Source of the DNA: Linnemannia elongata
Taxonomy: Eukaryota > Mortierellomycota > Mortierellomycetes > Mortierellales > Mortierellaceae
Assembly (NCBI GenBank): GCA_036320915.1
Contig: JAXBDG010000006.1
Location: 2,418,001 to 2,482,000 of the forward strand
Direction of reading: 5' to 3'
DNA length: 64,000 bases
Shown: positions 46,911 through 60,246 of the stretch, piece after piece
Position numbering within the stretch: the stretch's first letter is position 1
Layout of the letters: each line of letters begins with the position of its first letter
Position numbers and translations under genes: made by a program
Notes under the pieces: model-generated
What the model saw: the letters and a program-made list of their open reading frames with translations, nothing else
Told to the model about the DNA's origin: nothing
Database searches by the model: none

Positions 46911-49900
46911 TTAGAGCACAAAGAACCGAGGGATTTCGATGCGGGACGTCTTCTTGGTCGGAGGCTGCCTGGAGGAAGAAGTGTGAGCGAATGTAGGGGT
47001 CTGCGGCCAATGGATTGTCCGTCGCCTGTCACTCCAATCTTGTTTGAGAACCTCAGCGTCATCCCCAGTGTCCTCAGCAACGGTCACAGTTGCCTTGGAC
47101 TTATTTGACTCACTGCCGTTACTCTCTCCCGAACTCCTTCCTTTCTTTCGAGCTGAGGTGGTATACCTTGACTCGTCAAGTATATGGCGGTGTTCTGAGA
47201 GCACGTCGTTGTCATGCTCGATCCTGCTTTTCTTCCTTGTATACGACTGGGTTATAGCCGCCCGAGGTCTCGATCTTGTCTTAGGCGGACTGTCTGGAAC
47301 GTCAGATTCTGTGGTAATCTTCCTTTGTTCTAGGTTTTTTGTTGCTGGCCAGGTCGGTTTAGCGGGAGTTGCCTTGCTGTCTCGGTTCGAGTCATCATCG
47401 TCGCTGATAATGACCCGCTTTCGACGACTGACAGAGCGACCCTCCATCATGAGGCCCTTGCTCGAATGTGAGGTTGAACCCGAGCGAGTGTTGTAGGTGG
47501 GTGTTGATCTCGCGTTCGACTTAAAAGGCCGCGTGTAGACAAAGTCTTCCATGTCAAAATCGTCGCTGCTGCCGGGAACCGCTTTTGTAGCACAGTGATC
47601 GTTCGACGGGCGATAGGTACGAGGCATGATACTGGGTTTGGCGGGGGTACTGGAGAGGCTTGAAGACGAGAGCACAGGTTTTGTCCTTGTTTGAGAGGTG
47701 GATGGCTGAGAAGACCGCGAACTGCTCGAGGGGCGTGATTTGGATTTTTTGATTGACACCTGAACGTCGCACGCCGTATCGTCGTCGTCATTCGAGCTGT
47801 TAAAACTTGCGGGAAGTGCGTTGGATCGAGGGCGTTTCTTTCGTAAATGAGTCTTGGAAGGCGCGTTTGATGGCTCTTGCGATGGAGGTGGGGGAGACGA
47901 TGATGTGATGTGTTTCTCCCGCCCTACAGCACTGCTGCGCCCCAGAGCTTGGCCAAATTTTTTCCGCGGTATGACAGGTACGTAGTCTTCCTCCTGGGTA
48001 TCTGAACCGGACACGGACTCTGGAGTGTTGAGGGCATGTCGACGTTGTCTTGGACGTTGACGTGGTCGCTTGCGATAAGTGGGTTGCCAGTCGGACTCCT
48101 GGCTTGCCTCGTTAACTGACTCCTGGCTCGAATCGCTATCATCGTCGCTGATCACATGCACATATTCTCCACTGGTGCCATCGTCCTTCCTGTCGCTACG
48201 GTCTTTACGCTTGGGCTTTGGGGCCTGCCGACTTCGTCCTTTGGGAGCTTTCGTCATCACGATACTCTCTGAGGGCTCATTGTTGCTGTCCTGGCTGTTG
48301 TCGTCACCCTGGATGAATCTGTCCTCCTCATTGCTGCTGGATGAACCGTCTACGTCGCTGCCCTGAAAATCGTCGTCGCTGTGCCCCGTGCTGTCGTTTA
48401 TGACGATAACTTTTGATGACAAGACCGAGGTGTGGTTGTCGCCCTCCTGACGTCGCCTGCGACTTGGTCTGGGCATCACTTCTTCGCTCTCCTCCCCATG
48501 GAGCACCTCGTCATCGTCGTCCAATACATCCTCGTGCGCAGGTCCATCATCTTCTCCATCACTCCAGTCGCTCTCGGAAGACGTAGTGTCACTCCTGTGT
48601 GCTGCATGGTTGGAGGAATTGTATTCAGATTGTGAATCGGGTGATGACGGCCGCTCATGTCCAGGGCGGTTCTCGTTTTCACTATCCTCCTCGATTGTGA
48701 ACCTGGCGAGAACTTCCAGGTCCATCGGAGCGTCATAAACCCCTTCCTCTATATCCGGCTCAGACTCTGCATCGATTCCATTTTCGGCATCGCGTCCACC
48801 TCGCCTGCAGAGTCTGTTAGACCATCGTACGGGGGTCAAAGAGTACTGGAGTGGGCGCCTGAGCACGATGGGAGAATCCGGTGTATGCTGCGGCGCTGAC
48901 TTCTTCGCAGGTGGAGACATTTCCACCCAAGTCTCCATTACGTCGTCATAAATCCTAAAGAGGAAAAAAATGTTTGAAGAAGCCTTAGGGGTTTACGACA
49001 AATCGGTGCTGATAAAGCAGGGCAATGGAACCATCTAGTTCCAACTGCACTTAAGCGGTAGAACCGTCTTACCATCCATTATCGCGATTAAATTGCATTA
49101 GCCGTTGTTCAAGCTCCTTCTGGAATGACTTCAGACTTTGGATGGTGACGTCGCAAGGATATCCCAGTTGATGGCAGCTCGCATCGTCTAGTTCGTAAAA
49201 GTCTGCCAACATCCTGTCAACCAGAGTCATCGAGAGTGAGTACAGTCCTACTGCGTCCAGCATTAATGCCAAAGCGTTCAAGTTGGTCAAGGTGCTATAC
49301 ACCTGCACGATCACATTGAAATCGCTTGCGCATACCCCAACTGTAGCACGCTTTTTGAGCAACTCCACCCATGAATTCATTCCACCGGTTATCGTCGTCG
49401 ACTCGGAAGACGCTACGACAGCGCCATATAGCGAGTGTAATGCCAATGCGAGCGCCACGCTCCTCTTCCAACTCTCGGGTTCCAGCTCGTGCTCCTCGAA
49501 CAAAATCCTCGCCAGATGTTCGATCCCTCTGTCATACTTTTCGCGTCTAGTCACGAGTGTTGAATGAGTTGCGCTCCCGTGTCCTTCTGCCAGTCGCTCG
49601 TGTAACTTGAGAGATTCTTCAATTAGGGATGCGGCAAACCTGACTGATCGTGCACGCCGGGTACTTTCTGGAAGGTCAGCGCCACACTTGCTCATATGAA
49701 TCCTGACTGATGCTTGAATAAGAGCAACACCATGCTGGGGAAGTTCCCGAATAAGTGCCGTAAACTGTCGAGAAGTGAAGAACGAAACCGGAGCCTTTTG
49801 CGCCCAGATCTTGACCCATGCCTCTGCGCTGTCGACTCGGGACGCCGCAATGTACGCCCACCGGTAGTCCAGCTGAAAAGTCTCATCCTGATTCACCAGC

Positions 49901-50887
49901 AAATGCTCCAGAATATGCATTGCCTAATAATTACCAGAGAATTAAGGTTAGTCGCCCTCGCGGGCTGATGAATGGGGATGACGTGTACAGAGTATGTGCA
50001 TGGCGCATTCGAAAAGAAGCATTACCTGTGCATCAGCTCGATATCGGACACATACTTCAGCAAGTTCCTTCAGCATGTCATTTATGGGTATAAGAGATGT
50101 GCACATTCGCACAGCGTGCTCGAGAAGCGCGAATCTATGCAGACATGTTAAACAAAATCGCTCGAAAATGAGTTAGAAAAGCACAAGGTTGTTGTTTTCG
50201 TTCACTTTGCGATGTATCAGACATGATACAATCGTACCTGCGCATAGACTCTGGTATTATGCTGTAGTACTTATTCACGAGGACTGCCTCTCCGTCAGGG
50301 AGACCTGCGATGACGCGTCCGACAGCAAAGGCGCACGTCATTCCCAGCGTGTACTGACTGGGCTTGATCCCTTTTGAGAGCACCTGGGACAGCGAGGAGT
50401 TCAGGGGGAGGTCGTAGTCATCGCAAATGGGGTGCCACCAATACTTGTCGAACAGTTCCTTGAAGACGTCCGTCAGCGAACTTTGGAATCGCCTGATCAG
50501 CAAGTCCCTCCCACTTTTCGCCGAGGCGCTCCTGGTCACCGCTGCCTCTTGCTCTTCGTGCTGTGCACAAGAGTGATCATTCCGGCGTAAATAGCGCTTG
50601 CGTTGGTTAGTTGTATTTGTCGTGGTGGTTCTGTTGTCGCCGGCGTTGTTGGTACTGTTGTTGCTGTAGTTACAGTTGTTAATGTTGTTACTGTTGGCGC
50701 TGATGGTGGTGTAGCCATAGGACGGGGCAGACTTGATGGCAAGCTCGATGGCAGAGATCTTTGCCTTGAGTGGCCGCAACAGTCGAAAGATGCGCGGCAC
50801 GTCGAGGGGGTACTGGTAACGATGCGGCACGGGTGCAACGGTACTGGTAGGGATTGTTGCCGTAGTCATGGTCCGTTGTGTACTCAT
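46911..50887 (-). CDS. Large protein with helical N-half and acidic, Ser-rich tail bearing SUMO-interaction-like motifs; function unknown
   Basis: Four exons, 50887-50238, 50134-50026, 49923-49073 and 48954-46911, give 1217 residues. Residues to about 535 look helical (LLRPLKAKISAIELAIKSA, MHILEHLLVNQDETFQLDYRW), with an N-rich insertion near 75-100. From about 590 the chain is disordered, alternating acidic/serine tracts with basic patches (KPKRKDRSDRK, RKRPRQRPRQRR). Three hydrophobic quartets stand directly before acidic serines: VIVINDS (about 719), VHVISDDD (about 802) and VIISDDDD (about 1051). These fit SUMO-interaction motifs, pointing to a nuclear protein. A short conserved-looking tail (IEIPRFFVL) ends it. 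I do not recognise the family. Two genes instead of one is possible, but every junction keeps frame. Confidence 0.62.
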
Positions 50888-53005
50888 GGCTGTGTGTGCA
50901 TCTTTGTGGTGCTGGAGTATTCTTGGGTCAAACTCTCGTGAAGGTGGGATTAGCGTGAGCGTGGAAGATGTTGTTGTTGATTGAAGGACATGAAAGAACA
51001 ACAGACACACTTTTTTGGTGGCAACGACGCGAGTCTCTTTGTTTTGTGTCTTGTCTATCTGTCTATCAGGTATATGCAGTGCAGGTGGCTGGTCACGCCA
51101 GCAGAGAAAGGCAGTCCCGAATTCGAAATCTGCAAGGAAGGGCTCAGATCATTCAACAATAAGGTGTAAGACTGCATGGGTCTTCAGCGATCTATGCCAA
51201 AGACAATGCATAGTGACGGGAATAGCGTACCAGCATGCTTGCTGCACTCTTCCCTCGGAAAAAGGTTTCTCGTTGTTATTTGCACCCGGGGAAGGAAAAT
51301 GACAACCATTCATTTCATGCCTCCTCCCGCAGTCAACACCTACACTAACCTACCAATAACGCCAATTGTAGGCTGTTCATAGACCCTGGATCATCATTCA
51401 TTCATTCGTTGTTCAGTCCACTTATCAGGGTAGGTTAAAAACCAGAGAGACAGGAATCATCATTGTGCCTCTGCATGTTGTGAATGACCCTCCGGGCATC
51501 CAAGTAAGCTGGCGCCTTTTTCTTCCTCTGCCTGGGTTAATATCCAATAACAAAAATAAATTAGGTACTCTGCCTTACGATTGGTTCCGTCTCAATGCAA
51601 TTTAAAGGCCCCTTTTCCCTCAGTTATCTACAACCGCACACGCGATCCACACATATGAAAAGGCCGAGAAAGGAAACAAGAGGGACCACCTCTTCAACCC
51701 CAGTTGGAGCTGCCTGCTAGACACTGCACTCTATTGTCAATTAAGACGCAGCAATCGGCAAGAAGGTGTTGCGGTTGTATGACAGCAGATGGTGCAAATT
51801 TGAAGGTGTAGGTGAGCTTCAGAGTGAGCGGAATAGACAACCAAAAAGGGTGTACACCTGTGGATGTAATAAACCAAAAGAAATTTTATTTCATGGGCTG
51901 TTGGTAGGCGTATGTTATTATTGCCACCACCACCCTAACATTGACTGTCCGCACACGCTTGCTTGGTACCAATTTGTCGTTTTCCTTTGAACTTGGCTTG
52001 GAGGCGTTCGTTTGAACACAGAAATAAAAGTGAGCATGGACTTTTTTTAACCTTGGCTCCAAAAGCGTAACGTTGTTCGCCTGTGTAATGTTTATGCAAC
52101 ATAGATGTTCCCGTTTCGGGCGCGGCGTTTGTCAATGAAAAAACAACGCAGGCTCTCATTTTTTTTAGCCTTGCTTGCGTGCCTTGGAGGGAAAGCAAGG
52201 ATAGGCAAGCAATGACGGACCGTAGTGATAGCGTTCTGTCTATCAGTCTGTCTGTCTGGCGCCTTCATCATTAAAGGATAGCATGTATCTGTTCGGGTAT
52301 GGCTGCCGTAGTTCGTTAGGATGTCCATTGCTGGTGTTGAAAAAAAAGGAGAGACATATGGAAAACACTCTACCTGAGAGTTTTAAAGTCCTTGAACTAG
52401 CTCCGCTTGATAAGAAGATATATAAAAGAAACGCCGTAGCCCCTGCCCTTTCCTTTTCTTAGTCATCCCTCCCCTCCCCTTCCCTCCCTCCCTCCTTGTT
52501 CCTCCTTCTCTCCACGTATCATCTTTCCCCTTCTCCTTCTCCTTCTCCTTCCCTGTTCATTTGATTAACGACCAATTGTCTCTGTTTTCCTGTTCCCCTT
52601 CTACTTCTCTACTTCCCCCGATTTGAATTAATCAGATCGAAGAAGACCCTGACCCTAACATACGCTAAACAGACACCAACCGGACCCTGGACCCCTCCTC
52701 TCCTCTCCTCACCACCTTTGTTTGATCACAGCACCCAGTCCACTTTTAATAACGACCCCTCACCTTAATTAAACAACCATAAAAACTCTTCTCCTTCCCC
52801 TCACAATTCCTCTTCTTCATTCATTCTCTTTTTTTTGAATCTCATTCACCCTCCCTCCATTCATTCAACCCCCTCAGCACTCATTCCTCTCTTTTCCTCG
52901 ACCTTATAATCCAACCCCCTTTTTTAACGACCTAAACGACATCATCGACAACAGCAACAACAACAGCAGCAACACGACTCAGCACAAAAACAACATATAT
53001 ACGAC
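50888..53005. promoter_or_regulatory. Long divergent intergenic region, bestrophin-like gene promoter
   Basis: 2.1 kb with no gene that I can support. The right 560 bp (52440-53000) are strongly C/T-rich with CCCTCC and TTCTCC repeats, then a CAACAG run just before the ATG, which is typical of a fungal promoter and leader. TCTGTC repeats lie at about 52235-52257. The left part is the promoter of the minus-strand gene. Other frames are short and low-complexity. Confidence 0.5.
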
Positions 53006-55004
53006 ATGGCTCGCAAGTACGGAACTACGGTTTATGTCAACGCCAAGTGGCGCATGATGCTGCGTCTCAAGGGCACAGTCATCCTTCAGATCTGGTGGCA
53101 CATCCTCCTTGTTGGCATCTACTCAACCATTGTCTTCCTCATCAGCAAGTACTCTGACTGGAAGATGGCCTACACTCTGGTAATACTCACTGGATAATCT
53201 TTTCCTTATAACAGCATCGCCCACTTTTCTTCTACTACTAGCACCCTATGCTTGTGTGTGTGTGTTCTCGTATCCTTCCTTCACCATCCTCCCCTTTTCT
53301 GGTTACAGAACAAGTCTAGTGTTGATGGTGGTCTCAGTTCCGACCACTGTTTCTGTTTTGATTGATCTCTCCCCCCGTCCCTTGAGCGCCTCTGAGCTGA
53401 TCGATTTTCTAACGGTCTGATTTGTCCCTGAATCCAATTGAATGATTGATCACTTTAATTAGAACCTTGTCTCAGTCATGGGTATGGTCGTCTCTCTCCT
53501 CCTTGTCTTCCGCACTAATACTGGTAAGTAGGCCTGTCCTACAATTGCATCAATCCCTTGACGCTCAGTCCACTTTCGTTTTCATGCACCTTTTTTTAAA
53601 AAAAAAAAAAAAAAAGTGTTATGATTGCAGAGGTTGTGTTACCATCCCCCCAACAACAAGTTGATGCAGAGATGCAACAGTTTATCCGCCTTTTGTGCTC
53701 CCTCTATACTTGCATTCATTTTCCGAAATGAAGAGCCAACCCAACCAAGTTCTCGTGTGATGTTATTTAATATTAACAACTCCTTTTTCATTTCCCGATA
53801 ACGAAAAATAATAGCTTACGATCGTTACTGGGAGGGTCGCCGTCTGTGGTCACAGATGACCCTGTGTATCCGCAACCTCACCCGTGGTATCTGGGTCTGC
53901 GTCGCCGAGACCGAGACAAGGGACCTGCTCGAAAAAAAGTCCGCCATCAACCTCCTGGTTGCCTTTGCCTTTGCCACCAAACACTACCTCCGTGAGGAAT
54001 ATGGCTACGACTATGACGACATGGTCGACCTCCTCACCCACATCCCCAAATACTCCATCCCCTCCTCGGTCGAACCAATGGACTGGCGCATGGATATCCC
54101 CACCACACCCCTCGAGTCCCTCACTCCTCAACAACAACCACAGCCTCAGCAACCCCAGACCTCGCAACTGTCTGCCTCTGCGACCAACATTGGTCGTACT
54201 AGTGGAACTTTTGGAGGTGGTCGGGCTCGTCGTCAATCTCGCGCTCAGGCTTTGGCCTTTGACTTTTTGACACCTACCAACATCCCTGTCGAGCTGTCAT
54301 ACTACATTGGAAGCTACATTAAGGCCTGCAGCAACAAAGGCAAGGTCGATCCTGCCACCTTGACCATGATGAACAACGCCCTGGTATCGATGATCGACTG
54401 CCTCACCGGATTTGAACGTATTCTCCGTACCCCCATTCCTCTCGCCTACTCGATCCATCTTCACCACGCGACCTGGATCTACCTTCTCGCCCTCCCCTTC
54501 CAGCTCGTCTCCAACATGAAGGAGCTCATGATCCCCGCCACCATGCTCGCTGCTTTCACGCTTCTCGGAATCTTGGGTATTGGCTACGAAATTGAGAACC
54601 CCTTCAACGACGACTACAACGATCTGCCCTTGGATGATTTCTGCAAAGTCATCCAGGCCGAGGTCGACTCCATGGTCGCTACCCGTGCCCCCGTCCCAGC
54701 CGACTGGATCTTCTCCGAGAACAACTACCCCCTTGCCCAGTCCAGTCTCTCGGCCAAGGAACTCTCAGCTCTTTCTTTGGATGAGATCCATGCCATGATG
54801 GAGGCCGAGAACCCTCATTATGGTGCTGGTGAACGTGCACAGGCTCGCAGGTCTGTTCAGCTTCAATATTCTCGCTCGGTGAGCGGAAACCAAAAGGGAG
54901 CAGCACCACCGGCGTCGCCTACTTCTCCTACTACCCCTATGGTCCGCTTCCATGCCCCTACAGAGCCCTTGCGAACGGTCCTCTCTTCGTCTAGTGAGAA
55001 GTAG
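53006..55004 (+). CDS. Bestrophin/UPF0187-family membrane channel
   Basis: Three exons, 53006-53179, 53463-53523 and 53815-55004, give 474 residues. Bestrophin-like topology: a first membrane segment ILQIWWHILLVGIYSTIVFLI, a second NLVSVMGMVVSLLLVFRTNT running straight into the family signature TAYDRYWEGRRLW, then two late segments (WIYLLALPFQLVSNM, MLAAFTLLGILGIGYEIENPFND). The FRTNxAYDRYWEGR motif and IENPFxxDxNDLPLD are diagnostic. Bestrophins are pentameric anion channels; bacterial and fungal relatives include cation-selective ones, so selectivity is open. A Q/P-rich insert (about 160-180) and a low-complexity C-tail are cytosolic by inference. Confidence 0.9.
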
Positions 55005-57040
55005 AGCGGCACTTCTTTCTAGTTTTTGCCAGCTCATGGGCCTAACATACACAACTATCGACTCAACAAAAAAGCATCTTATTCACCCAGCATCTAAATA
55101 AAATAACAAAATCCATCCAAAAAAACACACTGTTTTAACGATATTAAAAAAAGGAGAAGAGTGTTCATTGAACGTATAAATCCAATTGTCTTTCGGGTCT
55201 CTCCCCATTCACTCCGCATCTTGATATAAAGTAAAAGGGTGGACCTCATTCGCTTGGAGTGCTGATCTGGTGCCAATGCCTCTCCATCTAGATCCAAGGA
55301 GCACTGTTTACTTCTTCTCCTCCTCTACTTTCAAATATCCCTCCTCCCACTATGTTATTTTTTAAAAAAAGAAGTCCTTGATTCTTTCTGTCTCTTTCTA
55401 CTTGCATCTTACTATCCCTCCCTTCTTTATCTTTATCTTTATCTTTATCTTTATCTTTATCTTTATCTTTCCCCTTTCTTTTCTTTTTTTTTGATTCATA
55501 ATGAAGCAATCAAGATATGGTGGAGGGCTTACTAGCTTGCCGCTCATTCGGTCTCTCCTTTCCCCCATGACTTACCGCAAAAGACAGCAAGCAGAATAGC
55601 AAGCTGAAGCACGATATAAAAACCTTAAAAAATTCGCGTGTCGTCGCGTCGTGTGTGGCTATGAAGGACATGCTAAACTGTTTCTATCTCCCTCGCCCAC
55701 TTCTGGGTTTCATAGCATTCGGACGCAAATATTTCTTCGCAGGAGAGAGAGAGAGCAAAGAACAAAAACATAGATAATCTTGGCGGGTCACACACGACTA
55801 TACTCATCATCCTTTTTTTTGGACTCTCATGGACCATGTAGAGATGGAGGGGATCCTGAATGCCGTTCATGGCAGCATGTCATGCATTTCTCTTTCAAAG
55901 ACGTGAATACAGTAGGATGGTCACCAAAGTTGTTATATTGCATGGCTGGATTGAATACTACGGCCTCTAGCTCAGGTCATCTGTAGCGTATAGCGTTCCC
56001 TTGAGCTACTGATTTAGCCTCCTTCATTCACTCCTTTGCTCCCTCCTTCTCCCCCTCTCCTTGATGTAGTATTCCGTGTCTCTCTCTCTCTTCTGATGAT
56101 GGCGGTGGTTTAGGGTGTCTTAAGTACAGAAAGACGCGATCAAGTCGTATATCAAATGAGGAAGAACATTGATGTGGCGCGTCTGTTTCAGATTCATCGC
56201 CGCATCCTTGAAGGAGTATCGTTTTGCCTTTTATTGTGAAGAAGGTCCCCTTTTGATACCTCGCTGCCTTGAGGAGTTCATGCCCCTAGTTCTGCTAGTT
56301 TATATCGCGACGAAGTATAAAGCCGTTAGAGGTCGGAGAGCAACTGGATGTTGAAAATGAAGAGTGCTATTCAAGGAAGACCATGGGGGTAGGCAATATT
56401 GGTTGTGGTCTACACCACTAATTGGGAACGAGAGAAGGAAAGGAAAGGAAAGAAGATTCAACCAGAAGCAGAGTGGCACGGACAGTGGCCAGGCTGAGTT
56501 TCGAGAACACTTTTTTTAAGCCTTGTTGAAAGAAAGAAGGAAGGAAGGAGGAGAATGACGAAAGACGCTCTACTCGAAAGCAGCCCCTTTTTTCGATTGT
56601 CCGAAAGGTGTCGGACATTCTGTTATCGTGCTACTGTAGGCCATGTGGCCGGAATAGGAAAGAGACGTGCGAGATTAAGAGACATGCTGGCTTGTAAGGG
56701 CAAGGGCAAGCCAAGCAAGAAAAAAGGGCGCGTGGTCTTTGTGTATGTCATTGTCCTTTGGCTGTGGCTCGGAAGGGCGAGAGTGAGGAGGGTGAGTGAG
56801 GGTGACAAAGAAAGAAAAGTGAAGAGCCATACTTTTCTTTCCTTTTCTTTCCTTTCCTCTTCTTTTCTCTCTCTCTCTCCCTCTCTCTCACACTCATTCG
56901 CCTCTCTCTTTCTCTTCTTCATTCTCACCACTTCCTCCCCATCCCGCCTCATTCACTCTCTCTTCAGGAATACTCACACCTCCACCTCATTCACTACAAC
57001 AGCAAAAACAAAACGCGCCCCCCGTTAATATACTCAAAAA
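55005..57040. other. Intergenic, bestrophin 3' flank to Rab32 promoter
   Basis: 2 kb with no supported gene. It contains the CTTTAT repeat (separate entry), GA-rich tracts near 55741-55755 and 56430-56560, and a dense C/T tract at 56830-56950 upstream of the Rab32 start. Frames within it are short and compositionally biased. Confidence 0.5.
55425..55470 (+). repeat. CTTTAT hexanucleotide microsatellite
   Basis: Seven and a half uninterrupted copies of CTTTAT. It is non-coding, in the 3' flank of the bestrophin-like gene. Confidence 0.95.
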
Positions 57041-58948
57041 ATGGACGAACATCCCTACCCAACAGAAATCCGCGAGTACCTCTACAAGATCCTCGTCATC
57101 GGCGACCTCGGTACAGGAAAGACATCCATTATCAAGCGATACGTCCACAACATCTTCTCCACGAACTACAAGTCCACCGTAAGTGTTTCTGCGAGTACTC
57201 TTTATTCTTTCTTTGTGAGCATGTTGCTCTCGATTTTTTTTATATGTGTGTCTATATCTGTACGCCGAAAAACATAAAGAATACAAAAATGAGAGATAAC
57301 GAGACAACTGACCATGGGAGGGACTTGCTCAATGACGCCTTATTTCGCTTCTCTTTCTCTCTTTTTCTCTGCTTTGATATGTTAACCTTCGACTCCCTGC
57401 TGCCACTGCTGCACTGGTCTGTCTGCCTCCTCTTTTTCCGACAAACGACAATACGACGAAAATAACATACAAACAATACCTCTCGATCTCATGTTGGGAA
57501 ATATTGCATATACCCATGACATCGCTATCTATGTATCAGATCGGAGTCGATTTTGCCCTGAAGGTCATTCAATGGTCTCCCGACACCGTCATCAGGATGC
57601 AGCTCTGGGATATCGCTGGTCAAGAAAAGTTCTCTGGACTCACTAGGGTAAGTTGTCTGCTTGTATCCAAACAAACACCAGAAGCAACAATAGCTTGACG
57701 TGCACCTTCAAGCGTTAATAGGGACTGGAAGGTGTTGGTGGAGTGGCGTGTTTTAGTTGTTTATCGTCATTGTCACTTCTCGGCAAAAAAAAAAAAAAAA
57801 AAGGTCGAATGCAACTTGGTCACTAGACCTTTTTTTGAACACAAAGGAAAGAGCGCTAGAAAACGCACTCATCAATTGGGTGGAGGGAAGGAGGGAAGAA
57901 GGGAGGGAGGGGATCAACCACAGCCTTGTCGTACCACCCTCTCCTCCATGGTGTGAAGTGATGCTATACACATGTGTCTGTCCTTGTTTCTTTTTTTTTT
58001 CTTTTGAGCACCAACAAAAAAAAATCCGATATCTCCAAAAGTAGACGATTGTCCTGACAGACAAAAAAAGGGGAGAAGGGGAAGCATGTGGGAAAACGGA
58101 GGGAGAGCAGGTAGGGATGGGAACCTCTACATGCGAAAGGAGGGGAAAGAAGAACCACTTCGGATAGGGAAAACCTCTTTGTGATTGATATTCTAACTTC
58201 ACAAGGACCCATTCCTCCTGAACTCACTCTTCTTTCCCTTTTTGTTTCCGAATAGGTGTACTACAAGGAAGCAGTCGCGGCATTGGTCGTCTACGACATT
58301 ACTCGACCAAATACATTCGAGGCAGTGCCCAAGTGGAAGGCAGATCTGGACACTAAAGTCTGTTTACCAGATGGACAACCCATTCCCGTTGTCCTTCTCG
58401 CCAACAAGGTACCGTTTATTGTCTTACAGGCGAACGGGATCTCATTTTCGTTTTATTGAACAAAAGAAACGGCGTCCCTGTGAAAGAAATTGTGATTGCA
58501 TTGCGGATCGTGTTCATGCTAATATACCGCTATCTCTTCTTGTATTCCTGGATGCATAAACATATAGATTGACTTGCAGGATGAAGCATCTGTTGGACTG
58601 GACGGCGAGGAAATGGAACGGTTCTGCCAAGACAACGGCTTTTTGAAATGGTAACTTACACGCGCACACAGTGAACAACCTATTTTGCGCCACGTGTGAA
58701 TATGGACAGATAGAAGGCTTCGGAGATTACTGCCGCTTTCTGACAATGTCTATACCGCGCTTCCCATTATTATTTGCATAATTTGTAGGTTCGGGACATC
58801 GGCAAAGGATAACAGCAACATTGACGATGCAGCACGGTTCTTGCTGGAGGAGATCATGCACAGGGAAGCGGAGCATGCGAACCAACAGGCCAATGACGCA
58901 GATAGGATCCATCTCCACCAGCCTCGTCCTAAAGAGGGATGCTGTTAA
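57041..58948 (+). CDS. RAB32: Rab32/38-family small GTPase
   Basis: Five exons, 57041-57178, 57540-57647, 58256-58408, 58568-58650 and 58789-58948, give 213 residues. The G motifs are complete: GDLGTGKTS (21-29), switch II WDIAGQEKF (69-77), NKID (132-135) and TSAK (164-167). The IAGQE in place of TAGQE, and VYYKEAVAALVVYDITR followed by FEAVPKWKADLDTKV, are marks of the Rab32/38 branch. In animals this branch works at lysosome-related organelles and mitochondria. The tail ends KEGCC, a double-cysteine geranylgeranylation signal. Intron 3 is long for this window (608 bp) and carries an A-run at 57785-57802. Confidence 0.92.
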
Positions 58949-59140
58949 GGAAACTTCTCCTCTGTCTTATTTCCATCCTTCAGGAGCCCACATCCAATTC
59001 AAAACACCCTCCCTTCTCTCCTTTCAAACTTGTTGTACATTAGATCGCCTCATAATAAATGACCACCATCCTCACCTACACGCATAACTCTCGCTCGCAG
59101 AGCCTACATGATTTCAATGTCTATTCTTTGTATATAATTT

Positions 59141-60246
59141 CTACTCCTGATCCTTCTTGAATGGGAACCGCTTAGAAGCATAGTTAACATAACATCTAAA
59201 ATCATTCGAAAGTCCATTCTGATGACCGGGATAAAAGGTCGTCATCAACAGCCCATCCTTCTTGGCAATCGGTTCCATGACCGCCCCTGTACACAGCACC
59301 ACCTTTCCGCCCTCCTTCAACAAGAACCGGACTGTTTCCAAAGTCTTTGTAAGACATTCTTCCGAGAGAAAGGGAGGATCGACGACAATGAGATCAACGG
59401 AAGATTTGAGTTCTTGGGCGAGTCGGAATTCGAGCGGGTGAGAGTAGTCGTAGTGGATGAACTGGCGGCCGTACACGTCGAAGCGAGTGTCGTACTCGAA
59501 GAGGAAGTTGTTGTTCTGTGTTGGTGGCTTCATCGACTATTGAGTATTCGTGAATGGGGTATAGGAGGCTGTTAGGCAACGCGTAATAAAACTGAAGGTA
59601 AAAGTCCTCGTGTCGTAGATATTTCCCCCTTGATATTGTCTCTGAGTTTCCAGCGATTTTCGTGCGTCAATGATTGTTTTCCAAAGGGTGAATAGCCCAT
59701 GGAATCAACATTCCTTTCCTTTCCCTTCCCTTCCTGTGTCTCTGGAGCTTCTCCACGATCACGCGACTTATTTCCTTGACTGATGAGTGCGCTGTATTTG
59801 TCCTTTTTTCTTTTAAACGACGCGTTTTTCACTCAAGTCTCCTCCATTTGCGCTCTCCTTGATCCAGGCTGCCTTCTTGGCCCAGGCTGCTCCCGCTTGT
59901 TCTTCTTTCTAGGTTCCTTGCTTACCATAAGCTTGACATAGGCGGTAGGAGAGGAGATACAGCAGACCAAACTATCCTTATCCGTATTTTCCAACACCTC
60001 CCGCGCCAACTGCTCCGAGGTATTCTCGTCATACCAGAACTGCGACAGCTGCCAGTCCTCCCTGAAGAAATCCATGGTGATCTGGCTGAGGTCCTTGTTG
60101 GACTCCTGGGCTTCGTCGAAGCGGTCTTCGGCCTGTTGACGGAGCTTCTCGAACCGTTCTTGTTGTTCTTGTTGCTCCTGCATGACCTGTTGGAGGATCT
60201 TGAGGGTCTCGGAAGAGAGTTCTGGTTCTGAGTCTGAGGCTGACAT
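59141..60246 (-). CDS. EFM5: eEF1A lysine methyltransferase (EFM5/EEF1AKMT1, N6AMT2-like)
   Basis: Two exons, 60246-59926 and 59536-59141, give 238 residues. A coiled N-terminus (LKILQQVMQEQQEQQERFEKL) is followed by DWQLSQFWYDENTSEQLAREVL, the family's start of the methyltransferase fold. Next come CCISSPTAYVKL, FLFEYDTRFDVYG and the DPPF motif (160-163). The C-terminal FRCYVNYASKRF is diagnostic. DPPF/NPPY-type motifs come from N6-adenine methyltransferases, but Efm5 methylates lysine on elongation factor 1A. The stop was fixed by splicing out a 389-bp intron; read-through gives a basic tail without homology. It is head to head with MTU1, 248 bp apart. Confidence 0.9.

Noticed and set aside
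46911..50887. Two separate genes in place of one 1217-residue protein.
   Set aside because: All three introns have good donors and acceptors and keep frame, and no promoter-like or terminator-like gap lies between. Kept as one gene with reduced confidence.
51766..51990. Short frame with a CxC...CxxC-like cysteine/histidine pattern suggesting a zinc ribbon.
   Set aside because: Spacing does not match a known zinc-binding fold, the frame is only 74 codons, and the surroundings look like promoter.
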